A stretch of DNA of 64,000 bases from Flavobacterium aquatile LMG 4008 = ATCC 11947 (GCF_000757385.1 NZ_JRHH01000002.1:124001-188000); one strand, 5' to 3'. Shown: positions 16,242 to 25,083, counted from the stretch's first letter. The notes: generated from the sequence alone by a model not told the origin. A program made the numbers and translations.

Positions 16242-16928
16242 TCAATTCTTAAACTGCTCAAACTTCTCTTTAAGCATTTCTTTTTCTTTTGGGAAGAAAC
16301 CTTGAGCGATTAAAAAGCTACCAAAAATCATTAAGATGATACTGATAACTCGTTTAATTTTATAAATATTGTGCTGCGTCATTCTAGATTTTAACTGTTT
16401 GGCAACTAGAATTTTAATAATATCAACAGCGAAATAAGTTATGATTATAGAAGCAATAAAAAGGATAATTCTATTGGTTTCCATGTTTAATTTCGGACCA
16501 AAAACAATGATGATTCCCATCCAAAAAGCCAAAACTCCAATGTTGATAAAATTTAGAAAAAAACCTTTGAAAAATAATCCTAAATAATTGTTTTTCTGAA
16601 TGTTATCATCTTCAAGTTCTTCTTCTAATTGTTTTCTATAACTCTTTTTTTCTTTTACATAAGAAACTGCTCCGTAAACTAACATGATTGCACCACCAAA
16701 GATGAATAATCCTGGATCGTCTTTGAGTTTTTCAAGTATTTGATTGGTAGAAAAATAAGCAATTAAGATAAAGACAAAATCGGCAAAAACTACTCCGAAA
16801 TCAAATACCATTGCCGCTCGAAATCCTTTAGTAATACTGGTTTCAAGTAATACAAAAAACACTGGACCAACAGTAAAAGCTAGTAAAATTCCCCAAGGTA
16901 AGGCAGATAGAATGTCGTTAAAAAACAA
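16242..16928 (-). CDS. LysE/RhtB family amino-acid exporter
   Basis: A 228-residue inner membrane protein with about six membrane segments. The N-terminus LSALPWGILLAFTVGPVFFVLLETSITKGFRAAMVFDFG carries the LysE motif (GxxxxFTVGP...G). A charged cytoplasmic stretch (about 72-92, EKKSYRKQLEEELEDD) separates the two halves, as in the family. Substrate is unknown. The start is TTG; no ATG is available upstream in frame before the repeat. It lies 6 bases before the GldM_C-like gene, so the two are probably co-transcribed. Confidence 0.88.
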   Translation of the reverse strand: MFFNDILSALPWGILLAFTVGPVFFVLLETSITKGFRAAMVFDFGVVFADFVFILIAYFSTNQILEKLKDDPGLFIFGGAIMLVYGAVSYVKEKKSYRKQLEEELEDDNIQKNNYLGLFFKGFFLNFINIGVLAFWMGIIIVFGPKLNMETNRIILFIASIIITYFAVDIIKILVAKQLKSRMTQHNIYKIKRVISIILMIFGSFLIAQGFFPKEKEMLKEKFEQFKN

Positions 16929-17010
16929 GTGATTAGTAATTAGTGATTAGTAAATAGAAATTTGAATATATAACAAAAATAAAAAAACTAATCACTAATC
17001 ACTAATTACT
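16928..17010. repeat. Heptamer arrays arranged as a 24-base inverted repeat
   Basis: The left arm (16928-16951) consists of AGTGATT/AGTAATT units and the right arm (16987-17010) of ACTAATC/ACTAATT units. The arms are complementary at about 22 of 24 positions and enclose about 35 bases. It lies between the GIN-domain gene and the LysE gene, which share the minus strand. Confidence 0.8.
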
Positions 17011-17017
17011 TTTCACT

Positions 17018-17686
17018 TTAATCATTTCCTTCTTTAATTGTTCCGCCAGCTACAATTTTTTGATTGATTTGTTTTGGTTTACCAAAGATTCTAATATCAC
17101 CACCAGCACGAACTTTAGCATCTACTAAATCGGTTGCGTAAATATCGGCATCGCCACCAGCATTTGCAGTAATAACGGTTTGATTTGTAATAAGTTTCTC
17201 GGCTTCATAAATTCCGCCAGAGTTTACAATAACTTCTTGGTTTTTAGCTTTACCAGAAATTTTAACTGTTGAACCATTTGCAGTTCTAAGCGTTAATCTA
17301 TCCACATTTACTTTGATTTTTATTTCCGATCCTTCTTTGGCAATTATATCAAAAGTCGTTGCTTCAAAAGTTTCATCTGATGCAATTCTTGAACCTTCAT
17401 TGGCTTCTACAGCATCAATATTTTTGTAATATACTGTAGCCGAAACATTATCTCCAGAAAGCATTTTTGTTAATCGCATTCTGATTTTTAATTCGCCATT
17501 TTTATTTACAATTTCAACATCATCCGATCCTGAACCATCAACAACTACTTTATTTTCATCTGAAGCAATTAAAATCACATCAATTTTATCAAATGACGTA
17601 ACTTTATTAAAATCACCAACTTCTTTTTCTTTTTGTGCAAAGGTTAATGAACTGATAAATAATAAACTATAAACTAACTTTTTCAT
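17018..17686 (-). CDS. Head GIN domain (DUF2807) secreted protein
   Basis: A 222-residue protein with a signal peptide (to about residue 17, LTFAQ) followed by one putative auto-transporter adhesin head GIN domain (PF10988). FNKVTSFDKIDVILIASDENKVVVDGSG is the typical start, and the repeats ANAGGDADIYATDLVDAKVRAGGDIRIFG and VVAGGTI-like turns form its beta-helix ladder. The family is abundant and poorly understood in Bacteroidetes; surface or periplasmic location is likely. It starts 2 bases after rnr and is probably read through from it. Confidence 0.85.
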   Translation of the reverse strand: MKKLVYSLLFISSLTFAQKEKEVGDFNKVTSFDKIDVILIASDENKVVVDGSGSDDVEIVNKNGELKIRMRLTKMLSGDNVSATVYYKNIDAVEANEGSRIASDETFEATTFDIIAKEGSEIKIKVNVDRLTLRTANGSTVKISGKAKNQEVIVNSGGIYEAEKLITNQTVITANAGGDADIYATDLVDAKVRAGGDIRIFGKPKQINQKIVAGGTIKEGND

Positions 17687-17688
17687 AA

Positions 17689-19869
17689 CTATTCGTTTTT
17701 TCTAATAAATGTAAAATCCAATTGTTTTTTCACTAAATCGGCGTTCTTTACTTTAACGTAAACTTCGTCGCCTAATTGTAATAAACTCTTAGAAATTTCA
17801 CCTACAAGTGCATATTGTTTTTCGTCAAAGGTGTAATAATCGTCTTTTATTTCACGAATTCTACACATTCCTTCGCATTTATTAGAAACAATTTCTACAT
17901 AAATTCCCCATTCTGTAACTCCAGAAATTACGCCCAAAAACTCTTCGTCTTTGTGATCTTGCATGTATTTAATTTGCATGTATTTTATAGAATCACGCTC
18001 GGCATTTGTCGCAAGACTTTCCATGTTAGACGAATGTTCGCACTTTTCTTCATACACTTCTGCAGAAACCGATTTTCCGCCATCCAAATAATATTGAAGT
18101 AAACGATGTACCATAACATCAGGATAACGTCTAATTGGTGATGTAAAATGGCTGTAATAATCGAATGCTAATCCGTAGTGACCAATATTCTCTGTAGAAT
18201 ATTTGGCCTTACTCATAGTTCGAATTGCTAACGTATCAATTAAATTTTGTTCTTTCTTTCCGTTAACGTCTGACATTAATTGGTTTAACGATTTAGAAAT
18301 GTCTTTTTTATCACGTAAATCGATTTTGTAACCAAATTTAGAAATCAACGCTTGCATTGCAAAAAGTTTGTCTTCATTCGGTTCATCGTGAATTCTATAC
18401 ACGAATGTTTTCTTTTGTTTTCCGATGTATTCTGCAACTTTTCTATTAGCAAGAAGCATGAATTCTTCTATCAAATGATTGGCATCTTTGGACACTTTGA
18501 AATAAACACCTTCTGGTTCGCCATCTTCTGTTAGATTGAATTTTACTTCTACTTTATCAAATGATATTGCGCCTTCACTCATTCTTTTTCTACGAAGAAT
18601 TTTAGCTAATTCGTCTAATTTTAAAGTTGCTTCTGTAATTTCATCTGATGCTTTATATTCTTTTCCAGAAAGTGAAATTTCTGCTGGAATTGTAGCCGCT
18701 TTAGTTTCAATAATTACTTGCGCTTCTTCATACGAAAATCGTTGATCAGAATTGATAACTGTTCTTCCAAACCACTGATTGATTACTGTTGCTTTATGAT
18801 CTATTTCGAAAATCGCAGAAAACGTATATTTTTCTTCATTCGGACGCAATGAACAAGCAAAATTCGATAAAACTTCGGGCAACATTGGTACAACTCTATC
18901 TACCAAATAAACCGAAGTTCCACGATTGTAAGCTTCTTCATCTAGAATGGTTCCTTCTTGCAAATAATGCGAAACATCGGCAATGTGAATTCCAATTTCG
19001 TAATTTCCATTTTCTAATTTTTTGAACGATAAAGCATCATCAAAATCTTTAGCATCTTTTGGATCAATCGTGTATGTCAAAGTATCGCGCATGTCACGAC
19101 GTTTTGCAATTTCTTCAGGATGAATTGCGGTATCTAGTTTTTGAGCAAAAACTTCAACTTCAACTGGGAAATCATATGGCAAACCATATTCTGCTAAAAT
19201 CGCATGAATTTCAGTATCATGTTCACCAGGTTTTCCTAAAACATTGATTACCGAACCAAATGGTGAATCGGCTTTCTTAGGCCAATCTTCAATTCGAACT
19301 ACAACAACATCACCTTGTTCAGCTCCATTGTATTTGTCTTTTGGAATAAAAATATCGGTATACATTTTAGCATTGGCAGTAGTAACAAAAGCAAAATTCT
19401 TTTGAATGTCTATAACTCCAACGAATTCTGTTTTACTTCTTTCTAAAACTTCAATTACTTCACCTTCAGGTTTTTTACCTTTTCTACGGTTGTAAACATA
19501 AACCTTAACTTTATCTTTATCTAAAGCGTGGTTCAAGTTATTGGTAGGAATAAAAACGTCGTCTTCAAATTCGGGACAAATGAAATAAGCAGTTCTTCTT
19601 GAAGTCATATCAATCGTTCCTTCGTAGTAATCTTGCGAAATGGCTTTCACTAAATAACTTCCAGGTTCGTTTTCAATAATTACTTTTTGTGCAGCAAGAA
19701 TTTTTAAATCTTTAATAATTTCGTTTCTACTTTTGGTATCGTTCAATTCAAGAATAGCACATATTTGCTTGTAATTGAATGGTTTATTTGCATTTTGTGA
19801 TAGTATTTTTAAAATCTTTTCAGAGAATGTTTTCTCTTTTTTTCCAAACTTTTTTGGGAATTTACTCAT
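17689..19869 (-). CDS. rnr: Ribonuclease R
   Basis: A 3'-5' exoribonuclease that degrades structured RNA. In order: an N-terminal helix-turn-helix-like region (residues 15-65), cold-shock-type OB folds (about 80-215), the RNB catalytic domain and a C-terminal S1 domain (about 640-720). TIDPKDAKDFDDAL supplies the metal-binding aspartates D269, D275, D277 and D278, matching the spacing of RNase II/R. At 726 residues it is normal for the family. It is the last minus-strand gene before the strand switch at about 19.9 kb. Confidence 0.97.
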   Translation of the reverse strand: MSKFPKKFGKKEKTFSEKILKILSQNANKPFNYKQICAILELNDTKSRNEIIKDLKILAAQKVIIENEPGSYLVKAISQDYYEGTIDMTSRRTAYFICPEFEDDVFIPTNNLNHALDKDKVKVYVYNRRKGKKPEGEVIEVLERSKTEFVGVIDIQKNFAFVTTANAKMYTDIFIPKDKYNGAEQGDVVVVRIEDWPKKADSPFGSVINVLGKPGEHDTEIHAILAEYGLPYDFPVEVEVFAQKLDTAIHPEEIAKRRDMRDTLTYTIDPKDAKDFDDALSFKKLENGNYEIGIHIADVSHYLQEGTILDEEAYNRGTSVYLVDRVVPMLPEVLSNFACSLRPNEEKYTFSAIFEIDHKATVINQWFGRTVINSDQRFSYEEAQVIIETKAATIPAEISLSGKEYKASDEITEATLKLDELAKILRRKRMSEGAISFDKVEVKFNLTEDGEPEGVYFKVSKDANHLIEEFMLLANRKVAEYIGKQKKTFVYRIHDEPNEDKLFAMQALISKFGYKIDLRDKKDISKSLNQLMSDVNGKKEQNLIDTLAIRTMSKAKYSTENIGHYGLAFDYYSHFTSPIRRYPDVMVHRLLQYYLDGGKSVSAEVYEEKCEHSSNMESLATNAERDSIKYMQIKYMQDHKDEEFLGVISGVTEWGIYVEIVSNKCEGMCRIREIKDDYYTFDEKQYALVGEISKSLLQLGDEVYVKVKNADLVKKQLDFTFIRKNE

Positions 19870-19897
19870 AATCTTTTTTCTTATAAAGTATAAAATT

Positions 19898-19930
19898 AGT
19901 GAATAGTAATTAGTAAATAGTGATTAGTAA
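19898..19930. repeat. TAGTGATTAG-type array upstream of rnr
   Basis: An array of AGTGAATAGTAATTAGT-type units, sharing its sequence with the arrays at 16928-17010 and, in opposite orientation, at 60654-60685. Confidence 0.7.
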
Positions 19931-19978
19931 TGCTATTTATCTAAAATATAACTTTTGTATCTTTATAAAAAAATTAAA

Positions 19979-20212
19979 ATGACTGAATTTGTAACGATTA
20001 CAACCTTTAATTTTGCTCATGAAATTATAGTTTTAAAATCGATTTTAGACAATAGAGAAATTGAATATTTCTTTCAAAATGAAAATTTAATTTCAGTTGA
20101 TCCATTAGCGAGTTTTGCATACGGCGGAATTCATTTAAAAGTTCATCCAAACGATATCGAAGTTGTAAAAGAAATTTTAAACGACTTAAATACTAATCTA
20201 GATATTGTATAA
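19979..20212 (+). CDS. DUF2007-like small protein (putative signal-transducing)
   Basis: 77 residues from the ATG giving MTEFVTITTFNFAHEI. The upstream frame (MYLYKKIK) runs into promoter-like sequence and I do not use it. The motif of a short Tyr/Phe strand, then HEIIVLKSILDNREIEYFFQNEN and GGIHLKVHPNDIEVVKEIL fits DUF2007 (PF09413), a GlnB-like fold found in many Bacteroidetes, whose role is not established. It is the first plus-strand gene after the strand switch and borders the long AT-rich gap. Confidence 0.75.
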   Translation: MTEFVTITTFNFAHEIIVLKSILDNREIEYFFQNENLISVDPLASFAYGGIHLKVHPNDIEVVKEILNDLNTNLDIV

Positions 20213-20903
20213 AATCCAACTTTGTCATTCCATAGGAATCTTAAATCTATTTTTAAATTTTGAAAGTTGTCAACATATATTAAATACAACAAAAAAATAT
20301 TTTAAATTTAATTAAATTTTTGATGGTTATTATAGCGTGTTAATTACTACAATAACTTTATTTTTTAAAAGGTATTTTTTTAGTTATACTTTTTTATACC
20401 GATTTATTAACATACTTTTAAGAAAGTAAATCGTTCATTTTGAAGTGATTTTTAGAAACAATCAACAGTTGTTAACAAGTGAAAAATTATACTTTTTGTA
20501 GATAAGTTTGATTGTTGATTTCTGTTGAAAAAGTAAATTTTTTTATTGATAACTTTTATAAAAATTCATCAAACTAAATTAGGATTTTTAATCTCAATTT
20601 TTGATTACAATTAATTTACATACAAGCAAGAAAAACTTCTAAAAAACTATATAAAGTTGTTAACATTCTATGTTAATTTAAGGTTAACTGATTTTCAACA
20701 CATTACAAAATGCTATTAACAATACAAAAAATTAACATTTAGATTACATAATTACTACTAATTTTCAGGTAATTATAGAAATAATGAAATTTGTGGTTTT
20801 TGTTATAATTTGAATATCAAGCACTTAAAATACTTTGAAATAAATAAGATAAAATAGAATGTTTACTTAAATTTGTAACCACAAAACAACACACAAAACA
20901 ACT
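20213..20903. other. Gene-free AT-rich gap, candidate replication origin (oriC)
   Basis: 691 bases with no usable reading frame and extremely low GC. DnaA-box-like nonamers recur: TTGTCAACA (20267), TTATTAACA (20404), TTGTTAACA (20469 and 20657), TTTTCAACA (20692) and, on the minus strand, TTTTCAACA (20523-20531). Two copies lie in runs resembling each other (AGTTGTTAACA). To the left genes are mainly on the minus strand, to the right on the plus strand, as around an origin, and parS-like sites lie 17-20 kb away. These nonamers depart from TTATCCACA, so the assignment is inference. Confidence 0.55.
20868..20875 (+). promoter_or_regulatory. Promoter -7 box of rpiB
   Basis: TAAATTTG fits TAnnTTTG and lies 28 bases before the rpiB start. 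No clear -33 element stands at the usual distance. Confidence 0.55.
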
Positions 20904-21335
20904 ATGAAAATATCTATCGGAAATGACCACGCTGGTCCAGATTATAAAAAAGCAATTGTGGATTATTTAGTTTCAAAAGGACATGAAATTTTAAACCACG
21001 GAACCAATACTTTTGATAGTGTTGATTATCCCGATTTTGGTCATCCAGTTGCAACCGATGTAACTTCTGGAAAAGCAGAACTAGGAATCGTAATTTGCGG
21101 AAGCGGAAACGGAATTGCAATGACAGCTAACAAACATCAAGGTATTAGAGCTGCACTTTGCTGGACGAAAGAAATTTCGGCGCTAGCGCGCCAACATAAT
21201 AATGCAAATGTGGTAAGTATTCCGGCGCGATTTACGTCTATTCAACAAGCGGTAGAAATTGTAGATACCTTTTTAACTACCGATTTTGAAGGCGGAAGAC
21301 ATGCAACTAGAGTAGATAAAATTGCTTGTAAATAA
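20904..21335 (+). CDS. rpiB: Ribose 5-phosphate isomerase B
   Basis: Interconverts ribulose 5-phosphate and ribose 5-phosphate in the pentose phosphate pathway. MKISIGNDHAGPDYKKAI is the characteristic N-terminus, VICGSGNGIAMTANKHQGIRAALCW holds the catalytic cysteine (C65) and anion-binding glycines, and ARQHNNANVVSIPAR the conserved histidine block. At 143 residues it is full length. It is the first gene right of the candidate origin and probably leads an operon with the two following small genes. Confidence 0.96.
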   Translation: MKISIGNDHAGPDYKKAIVDYLVSKGHEILNHGTNTFDSVDYPDFGHPVATDVTSGKAELGIVICGSGNGIAMTANKHQGIRAALCWTKEISALARQHNNANVVSIPARFTSIQQAVEIVDTFLTTDFEGGRHATRVDKIACK

Positions 21336-21680
21336 GTGAATAATATTGAAAAACTAACTGATGATCAGCTTATAAGTTTATTTAGAAATCAAAATATTGA
21401 TACTGAATTAAAAAAAGCGATTATTCATGAAATTGATAAACGCGATTTAGAACAACTTTCTTTAAATCAGAATGAAATTGATTTAAAGGAAAAGATTACT
21501 ATTTTGTTTACCAGTTATTTTTTATTTAAAAGACATATAGAAAAATCATCACAATTATTGAGTAAAGGAAATAAAAAAGCATACAAACAGTATTGGAGGT
21601 TTTTTATTTATGGAATTGTTTTTTATACAATTTCTTTATTTTTGGTTGCCAAATATATAATTAAACCTCATTTATTTTAA
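21336..21680 (+). CDS. Hypothetical membrane protein, GTG start
   Basis: A 114-residue protein whose GTG start abuts the rpiB stop directly (TAAGTG), so translation is probably coupled. The first 75 residues are charged and helical (LTDDQLISLFRNQNIDTELKKAIIHEI), with one membrane segment at about residues 89-107. I recognise no family. The opening resembles short 'E/D-rich' helices seen before membrane anchors, but that says little. Confidence 0.6.
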   Translation: MNNIEKLTDDQLISLFRNQNIDTELKKAIIHEIDKRDLEQLSLNQNEIDLKEKITILFTSYFLFKRHIEKSSQLLSKGNKKAYKQYWRFFIYGIVFYTISLFLVAKYIIKPHLF

Positions 21681-21682
21681 AA

Positions 21683-22006
21683 TTGCTAGACAACTTAAGC
21701 CACATCGATCAAACCATTTCTCTTTCAAGAAAAATTACTTTTCTAACTTTTGGAATAGCCACTATTTTAGTATTAATATTCTATCTTTCAGAATTTAATG
21801 GGATGATTTATTTTAGCTTGCTATTTACTGTCTTGGCGTTTTTTATAAATACCTATTTTTTCATAAAGTTACTTTTTGCAATCAAAGAAAAATATAAAGT
21901 AAAGCAGATTTATCAAACACTTCTGGTAATGTTATTGAACATTCCTGTGGGTTTGTTATATCTTGAAATAGGTTTAAAAATATATTCACATTCCAATCCA
22001 ATATAA
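21683..22006 (+). CDS. Hypothetical membrane protein, TTG start
   Basis: 107 residues with three hydrophobic segments (about 19-36, 41-65, 80-100). The start TTG lies two bases after the previous stop and there is no ATG near the front of the frame, so the start is inferred. No family recognised. It ends 9 bases before tex and is likely part of the rpiB operon. Confidence 0.55.
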   Translation: MLDNLSHIDQTISLSRKITFLTFGIATILVLIFYLSEFNGMIYFSLLFTVLAFFINTYFFIKLLFAIKEKYKVKQIYQTLLVMLLNIPVGLLYLEIGLKIYSHSNPI

Positions 22007-22015
22007 ACAATTAAA

Positions 22016-24142
22016 ATGACGAACATTAATTTCATTCAAAGCCAAGTAAACACTACGCCTAAAAACATTGAAGCAACACTAAAACTGCTTTCAGAAGATT
22101 GTACTATTCCGTTTATTTCTCGCTATAGAAAAGACCAAACAGGCAATCTTGATGAGGTTCAAATAGAAGCTATTGCCAAACTTTCGAAGCAATTCGATGA
22201 AATTGTAAAACGAAAAGAAAGTATCCTAAAAACGATTGAAGAACAAGGACAATTATCTCCTGAATTGAAATCGAAAATTGAAAAAAGTTTCGATTTACAA
22301 GAAATTGAAGACTTGTATTTGCCTTACAAAAAGAAGAAAAAAACCAAAGCCGATGTAGCTCGTGAAAACGGATTGGAACCTTTGGCGAAAATAATTATGT
22401 CGCAAGGAAATGAAGATATCGATTTTATTTCTTCTAAATATCTTAATAAAAATGTTGCCAACGAAGATGATGCTTTGCAAGGTGCACGAGACATTATCGC
22501 CGAATGGATTAATGAAAACATCTACATCAGAAAAAATCTCCGTCGAATTTTTCAACGAAAAGCGGTTGTAACTACCAAAGTTTCAAAAGCCAAAAAAGAC
22601 GACGAAAACGCTCAAAAATTTTCACAATATTTTGATTGGTCAGAACCAATTTCTAAAGCACCATCGCATAGATTATTAGCCATGTTGCGTGCCGAAGCGG
22701 AAGGTTTTGTAAAATTAAATGTAGAAATCGAAAAAGAAGAAGCTATAGATTTTATAGAAGAAAATGTTATAAAAAACAGTCGTTCCGAAGCCAAACCTCA
22801 TTTGGAATTGGCCATAAAAGACAGTTACAAACGATTATTAGAACCAGCAATTTCCAACGAAACGTTACAAGAAGCTAAAGCCAAAGCAGATAAAACTGCG
22901 ATTGATGTTTTTGCAAACAATTTAGGTCAGTTATTGCTCGCGCCACCATTAGGTGAAAAAAGAATTTTAGCTATAGATCCAGGTTTTCGAAGTGGTTGCA
23001 AAATAGTTTGTTTGGACGAAAAAGGCGATTTATTGTACAACGAAACCATTTATCCACATCAGCCACAGAATGAAAGTGCGATGGCGATGAAAAAAATCCG
23101 TTCCATGGTAAATGCTTACAATATTGAAGCAATTTCTATAGGAAATGGAACAGCAAGTAGAGAAACAGAATTCTTCATTAAGAAAATAGCTTTTGACAAA
23201 CCGATTCAAGTTTTTGTAGTTTCAGAAGCTGGTGCGTCGGTTTATTCGGCTAGTAAAATTGCTCGTGACGAATTTCCAAATTACGATGTAACCGTTCGTG
23301 GTTCGGTTTCTATAGGAAGACGACTTTCAGATCCATTGGCAGAATTGGTAAAAATTGACGCAAAATCTATTGGAGTTGGACAATACCAACACGATGTGGA
23401 TCAAACAAAATTGAAGGAAGAATTGGATTCGGTTGTAGTTCGTTGTGTGAATTCGGTCGGAATTAATATCAATACAGCAAGTAAATCGTTGTTGAGTTAT
23501 GTGTCTGGAATTGGAGAAAAAATGGCCGAAAATATCGTGGCATTCCGTCAAGAAAATGGCGCATTTGAAGACAGAAAACAATTAAAAAAAGTACCACGTT
23601 TAGGCGAAAAAGCCTATCAACAAGCAGCAGCTTTTATCAGAATTAAAGACGGGAAAAATCCGTTAGATAATTCGGCAGTTCATCCAGAAGCTTACGGAAT
23701 TGTTGAAAAAATGGCAAAAGATTTAGGATTAAAAACCAACGATTTAATTGCCAATAAAGAAAAGATTTCGAAAATAAAATTAGAAGATTACGTTACCAAA
23801 GAAATCGGAATATTAACACTGAAAGATATTGTGAAAGAGTTAGAAAAACCAGGATTAGATCCAAGAAAATCGGCTAAGGTTTTCGAATTTGATCCAACAG
23901 TAACTTCTATAAAAAATGTTCGAACTGGAATGGTTTTACCCGGCATTGTCAACAACATTACAGCATTTGGTTGCTTTGTTGATATCGGAATTAAAGAAAG
24001 TGGTTTAGTTCACATTTCGCAACTCAAAGAAGGATTTGTATCTGATGTAAATGAAGTTGTAAAACTACACCAACACGTTCAAGTAAAAGTGGTGGAAGTG
24101 GATGAAGAGCGAAAGCGCATTCAGTTGACGATGATATTGTGA
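22016..24142 (+). CDS. tex: Tex family RNA-binding transcriptional accessory protein
   Basis: A 708-residue protein with the standard Tex order: N-terminal helical region (IPFISRYRKDQTGNLDE at 34-50), a YqgF-like RNase H fold opening with ILAIDPGFRSGCKIVCLD (about 320), helix-hairpin-helix motifs (NTASKSLLSYVSGIGEKMAENIV, about 490-512) and a C-terminal S1 domain (GMVLPGIVNNITAFGCFVDIG). Tex binds nucleic acid and affects transcription and expression of virulence or stress genes in other bacteria. It is the last gene before a terminator. Confidence 0.96.
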   Translation: MTNINFIQSQVNTTPKNIEATLKLLSEDCTIPFISRYRKDQTGNLDEVQIEAIAKLSKQFDEIVKRKESILKTIEEQGQLSPELKSKIEKSFDLQEIEDLYLPYKKKKKTKADVARENGLEPLAKIIMSQGNEDIDFISSKYLNKNVANEDDALQGARDIIAEWINENIYIRKNLRRIFQRKAVVTTKVSKAKKDDENAQKFSQYFDWSEPISKAPSHRLLAMLRAEAEGFVKLNVEIEKEEAIDFIEENVIKNSRSEAKPHLELAIKDSYKRLLEPAISNETLQEAKAKADKTAIDVFANNLGQLLLAPPLGEKRILAIDPGFRSGCKIVCLDEKGDLLYNETIYPHQPQNESAMAMKKIRSMVNAYNIEAISIGNGTASRETEFFIKKIAFDKPIQVFVVSEAGASVYSASKIARDEFPNYDVTVRGSVSIGRRLSDPLAELVKIDAKSIGVGQYQHDVDQTKLKEELDSVVVRCVNSVGININTASKSLLSYVSGIGEKMAENIVAFRQENGAFEDRKQLKKVPRLGEKAYQQAAAFIRIKDGKNPLDNSAVHPEAYGIVEKMAKDLGLKTNDLIANKEKISKIKLEDYVTKEIGILTLKDIVKELEKPGLDPRKSAKVFEFDPTVTSIKNVRTGMVLPGIVNNITAFGCFVDIGIKESGLVHISQLKEGFVSDVNEVVKLHQHVQVKVVEVDEERKRIQLTMIL

Positions 24143-24147
24143 TATAA

Positions 24148-24206
24148 AAAATCCCAAACCATTTGTCATTCTGAACTTGTTTCAGAATCTAGTGGTTTGG
24201 GATTTT
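24148..24206. terminator. Bidirectional terminator between tex and tatA carrying the palindromic repeat element
   Basis: AAAATCCCAAACCA (24148-24161) pairs perfectly with TGGTTTGGGATTTT (24193-24206). Nested inside is ATTCTGAA/TTCAGAAT around CTTGT. The inner 28 bases (24163-24190) are identical to 32407-32434 inside rmlD. The hairpin sits between two convergent genes. Confidence 0.85.
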
Positions 24207-24226
24207 CAATATTGTGATTTAAAAAA

Positions 24227-24406
24227 CTATTTAGTTTCTTCTTCTTTTTTAGAATCAGCAGGTTGGTCTTCGCCTTTTGCTGCATTTTTGAATTCTTTAA
24301 CTCCAGAACCTAATCCTTTCATTAATTCAGGAATTTTTTTCCCTCCAAAAAGTAGTAAAATAACAACACCAATAACAATCCATTCAGTTGCTCCCATTCT
24401 TCCCAT
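24227..24406 (-). CDS. tatA: Twin-arginine translocase subunit TatA/TatE
   Basis: 59 residues, read by hand from the ATG at the right end to a TAG stop. The sequence [20 protein letters not shown] begins a short membrane helix after the family's conserved Glu, followed by [21 protein letters not shown], the amphipathic helix with the FGxxKIPEL hallmark. The tail is charged (DSKKEEETK). TatA forms the pore of the Tat export pathway. It stands alone on the minus strand between tex and an M23-like gene. Confidence 0.95.
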   Translation of the reverse strand: MGRMGATEWIVIGVVILLLFGGKKIPELMKGLGSGVKEFKNAAKGEDQPADSKKEEETK

Positions 24407-24453
24407 GATATATAGAATTTATGCTTTCGCAGATTTTTAATAAAATTATACTG

Positions 24454-24461
24454 CAAATGTA
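24454..24461 (-). promoter_or_regulatory. Promoter -7 box of tatA
   Basis: TACATTTG on the minus strand matches TAnnTTTG, and lies 47 bases before the tatA start. A TTG on the minus strand is about 16 bases upstream. Confidence 0.5.
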
Positions 24462-24551
24462 AAAATAAAAAACTTCACAATTTATTTTCATCAATTTATT
24501 TATAGTTAAACTTCGTTAATTCTTTCGCAAGCAATACAGCAACAAATTTTC

Positions 24552-24559
24552 TATATTTG
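24552..24559 (+). promoter_or_regulatory. Promoter -7 box of the M23-like gene
   Basis: TATATTTG matches TAnnTTTG, 17 bases before the start codon. It forms a divergent promoter pair with tatA. Confidence 0.55.
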
Positions 24560-24576
24560 TATGATAATAAAAAAAA

Positions 24577-25080
24577 ATGGCACAAAAGCGTCTTAAAAAG
24601 CAATTGCTAAAGAAAAAACTCTTCACTAAAAACCGATTGGTAATTCTAAACGAAGACACCTTTGAAGAAGTATTTTCATTAAAACTTACCTTGATGAATG
24701 TCTTTGTCTTTGCTACAATTGGAGCGATTTTAATCATTTTTGTCACCACTTTTATCATCGCTTTTACGCCTTTACGCGAATACATTCCGGGTTATACATC
24801 AACAAAACTTAAGAAAGATGCTACTGAGTTAGCTCTAAAATCAGATTCGCTAGAATTTGCAATTAAGAAAAATGAAGCCTATCTCGAATCGATTAAAAAG
24901 GTATTGAACGGCGATTTACAATATGCCAAAGTCAATAAAGATTCTATTCTAGCCATTTCTGTCGATACTTTACCCGATTTGCAATTAACAGCCACTGAAG
25001 CCGAATTGAAATTAAGAAAAGAAGTAGCTGAGGAAGATAAAGAATTGAAAAAAGCTAAAGAATCTAAAAAATCAAAATAA
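24577..25080 (+). CDS. M23-peptidase-like membrane protein lacking the peptidase domain
   Basis: A 167-residue protein with a charged cytoplasmic start (KRLKKQLLKKKLFTKNRLVILNEDTFEE split over residues 4-31), one membrane helix (about 42-63) and PLREYIPGYTSTKLKK just beyond it. From memory, flavobacterial M23 proteins encoded between tatA and a GH3 gene share this N-terminal half and continue with a LytM domain to about 280 residues. Here the frame ends in a Lys/Glu-rich tail with no HxxxD or HxH zinc motif, and the next gene follows 47 bases on. So the peptidase part seems lost. Confidence 0.65.
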   Translation: MAQKRLKKQLLKKKLFTKNRLVILNEDTFEEVFSLKLTLMNVFVFATIGAILIIFVTTFIIAFTPLREYIPGYTSTKLKKDATELALKSDSLEFAIKKNEAYLESIKKVLNGDLQYAKVNKDSILAISVDTLPDLQLTATEAELKLRKEVAEEDKELKKAKESKKSK

Positions 25081-25083
25081 AAA

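Noticed and set aside
24177..24440. Plus-strand open frame of 87 residues
   Set aside because: It is the antisense of tatA, whose minus-strand product is unmistakable.
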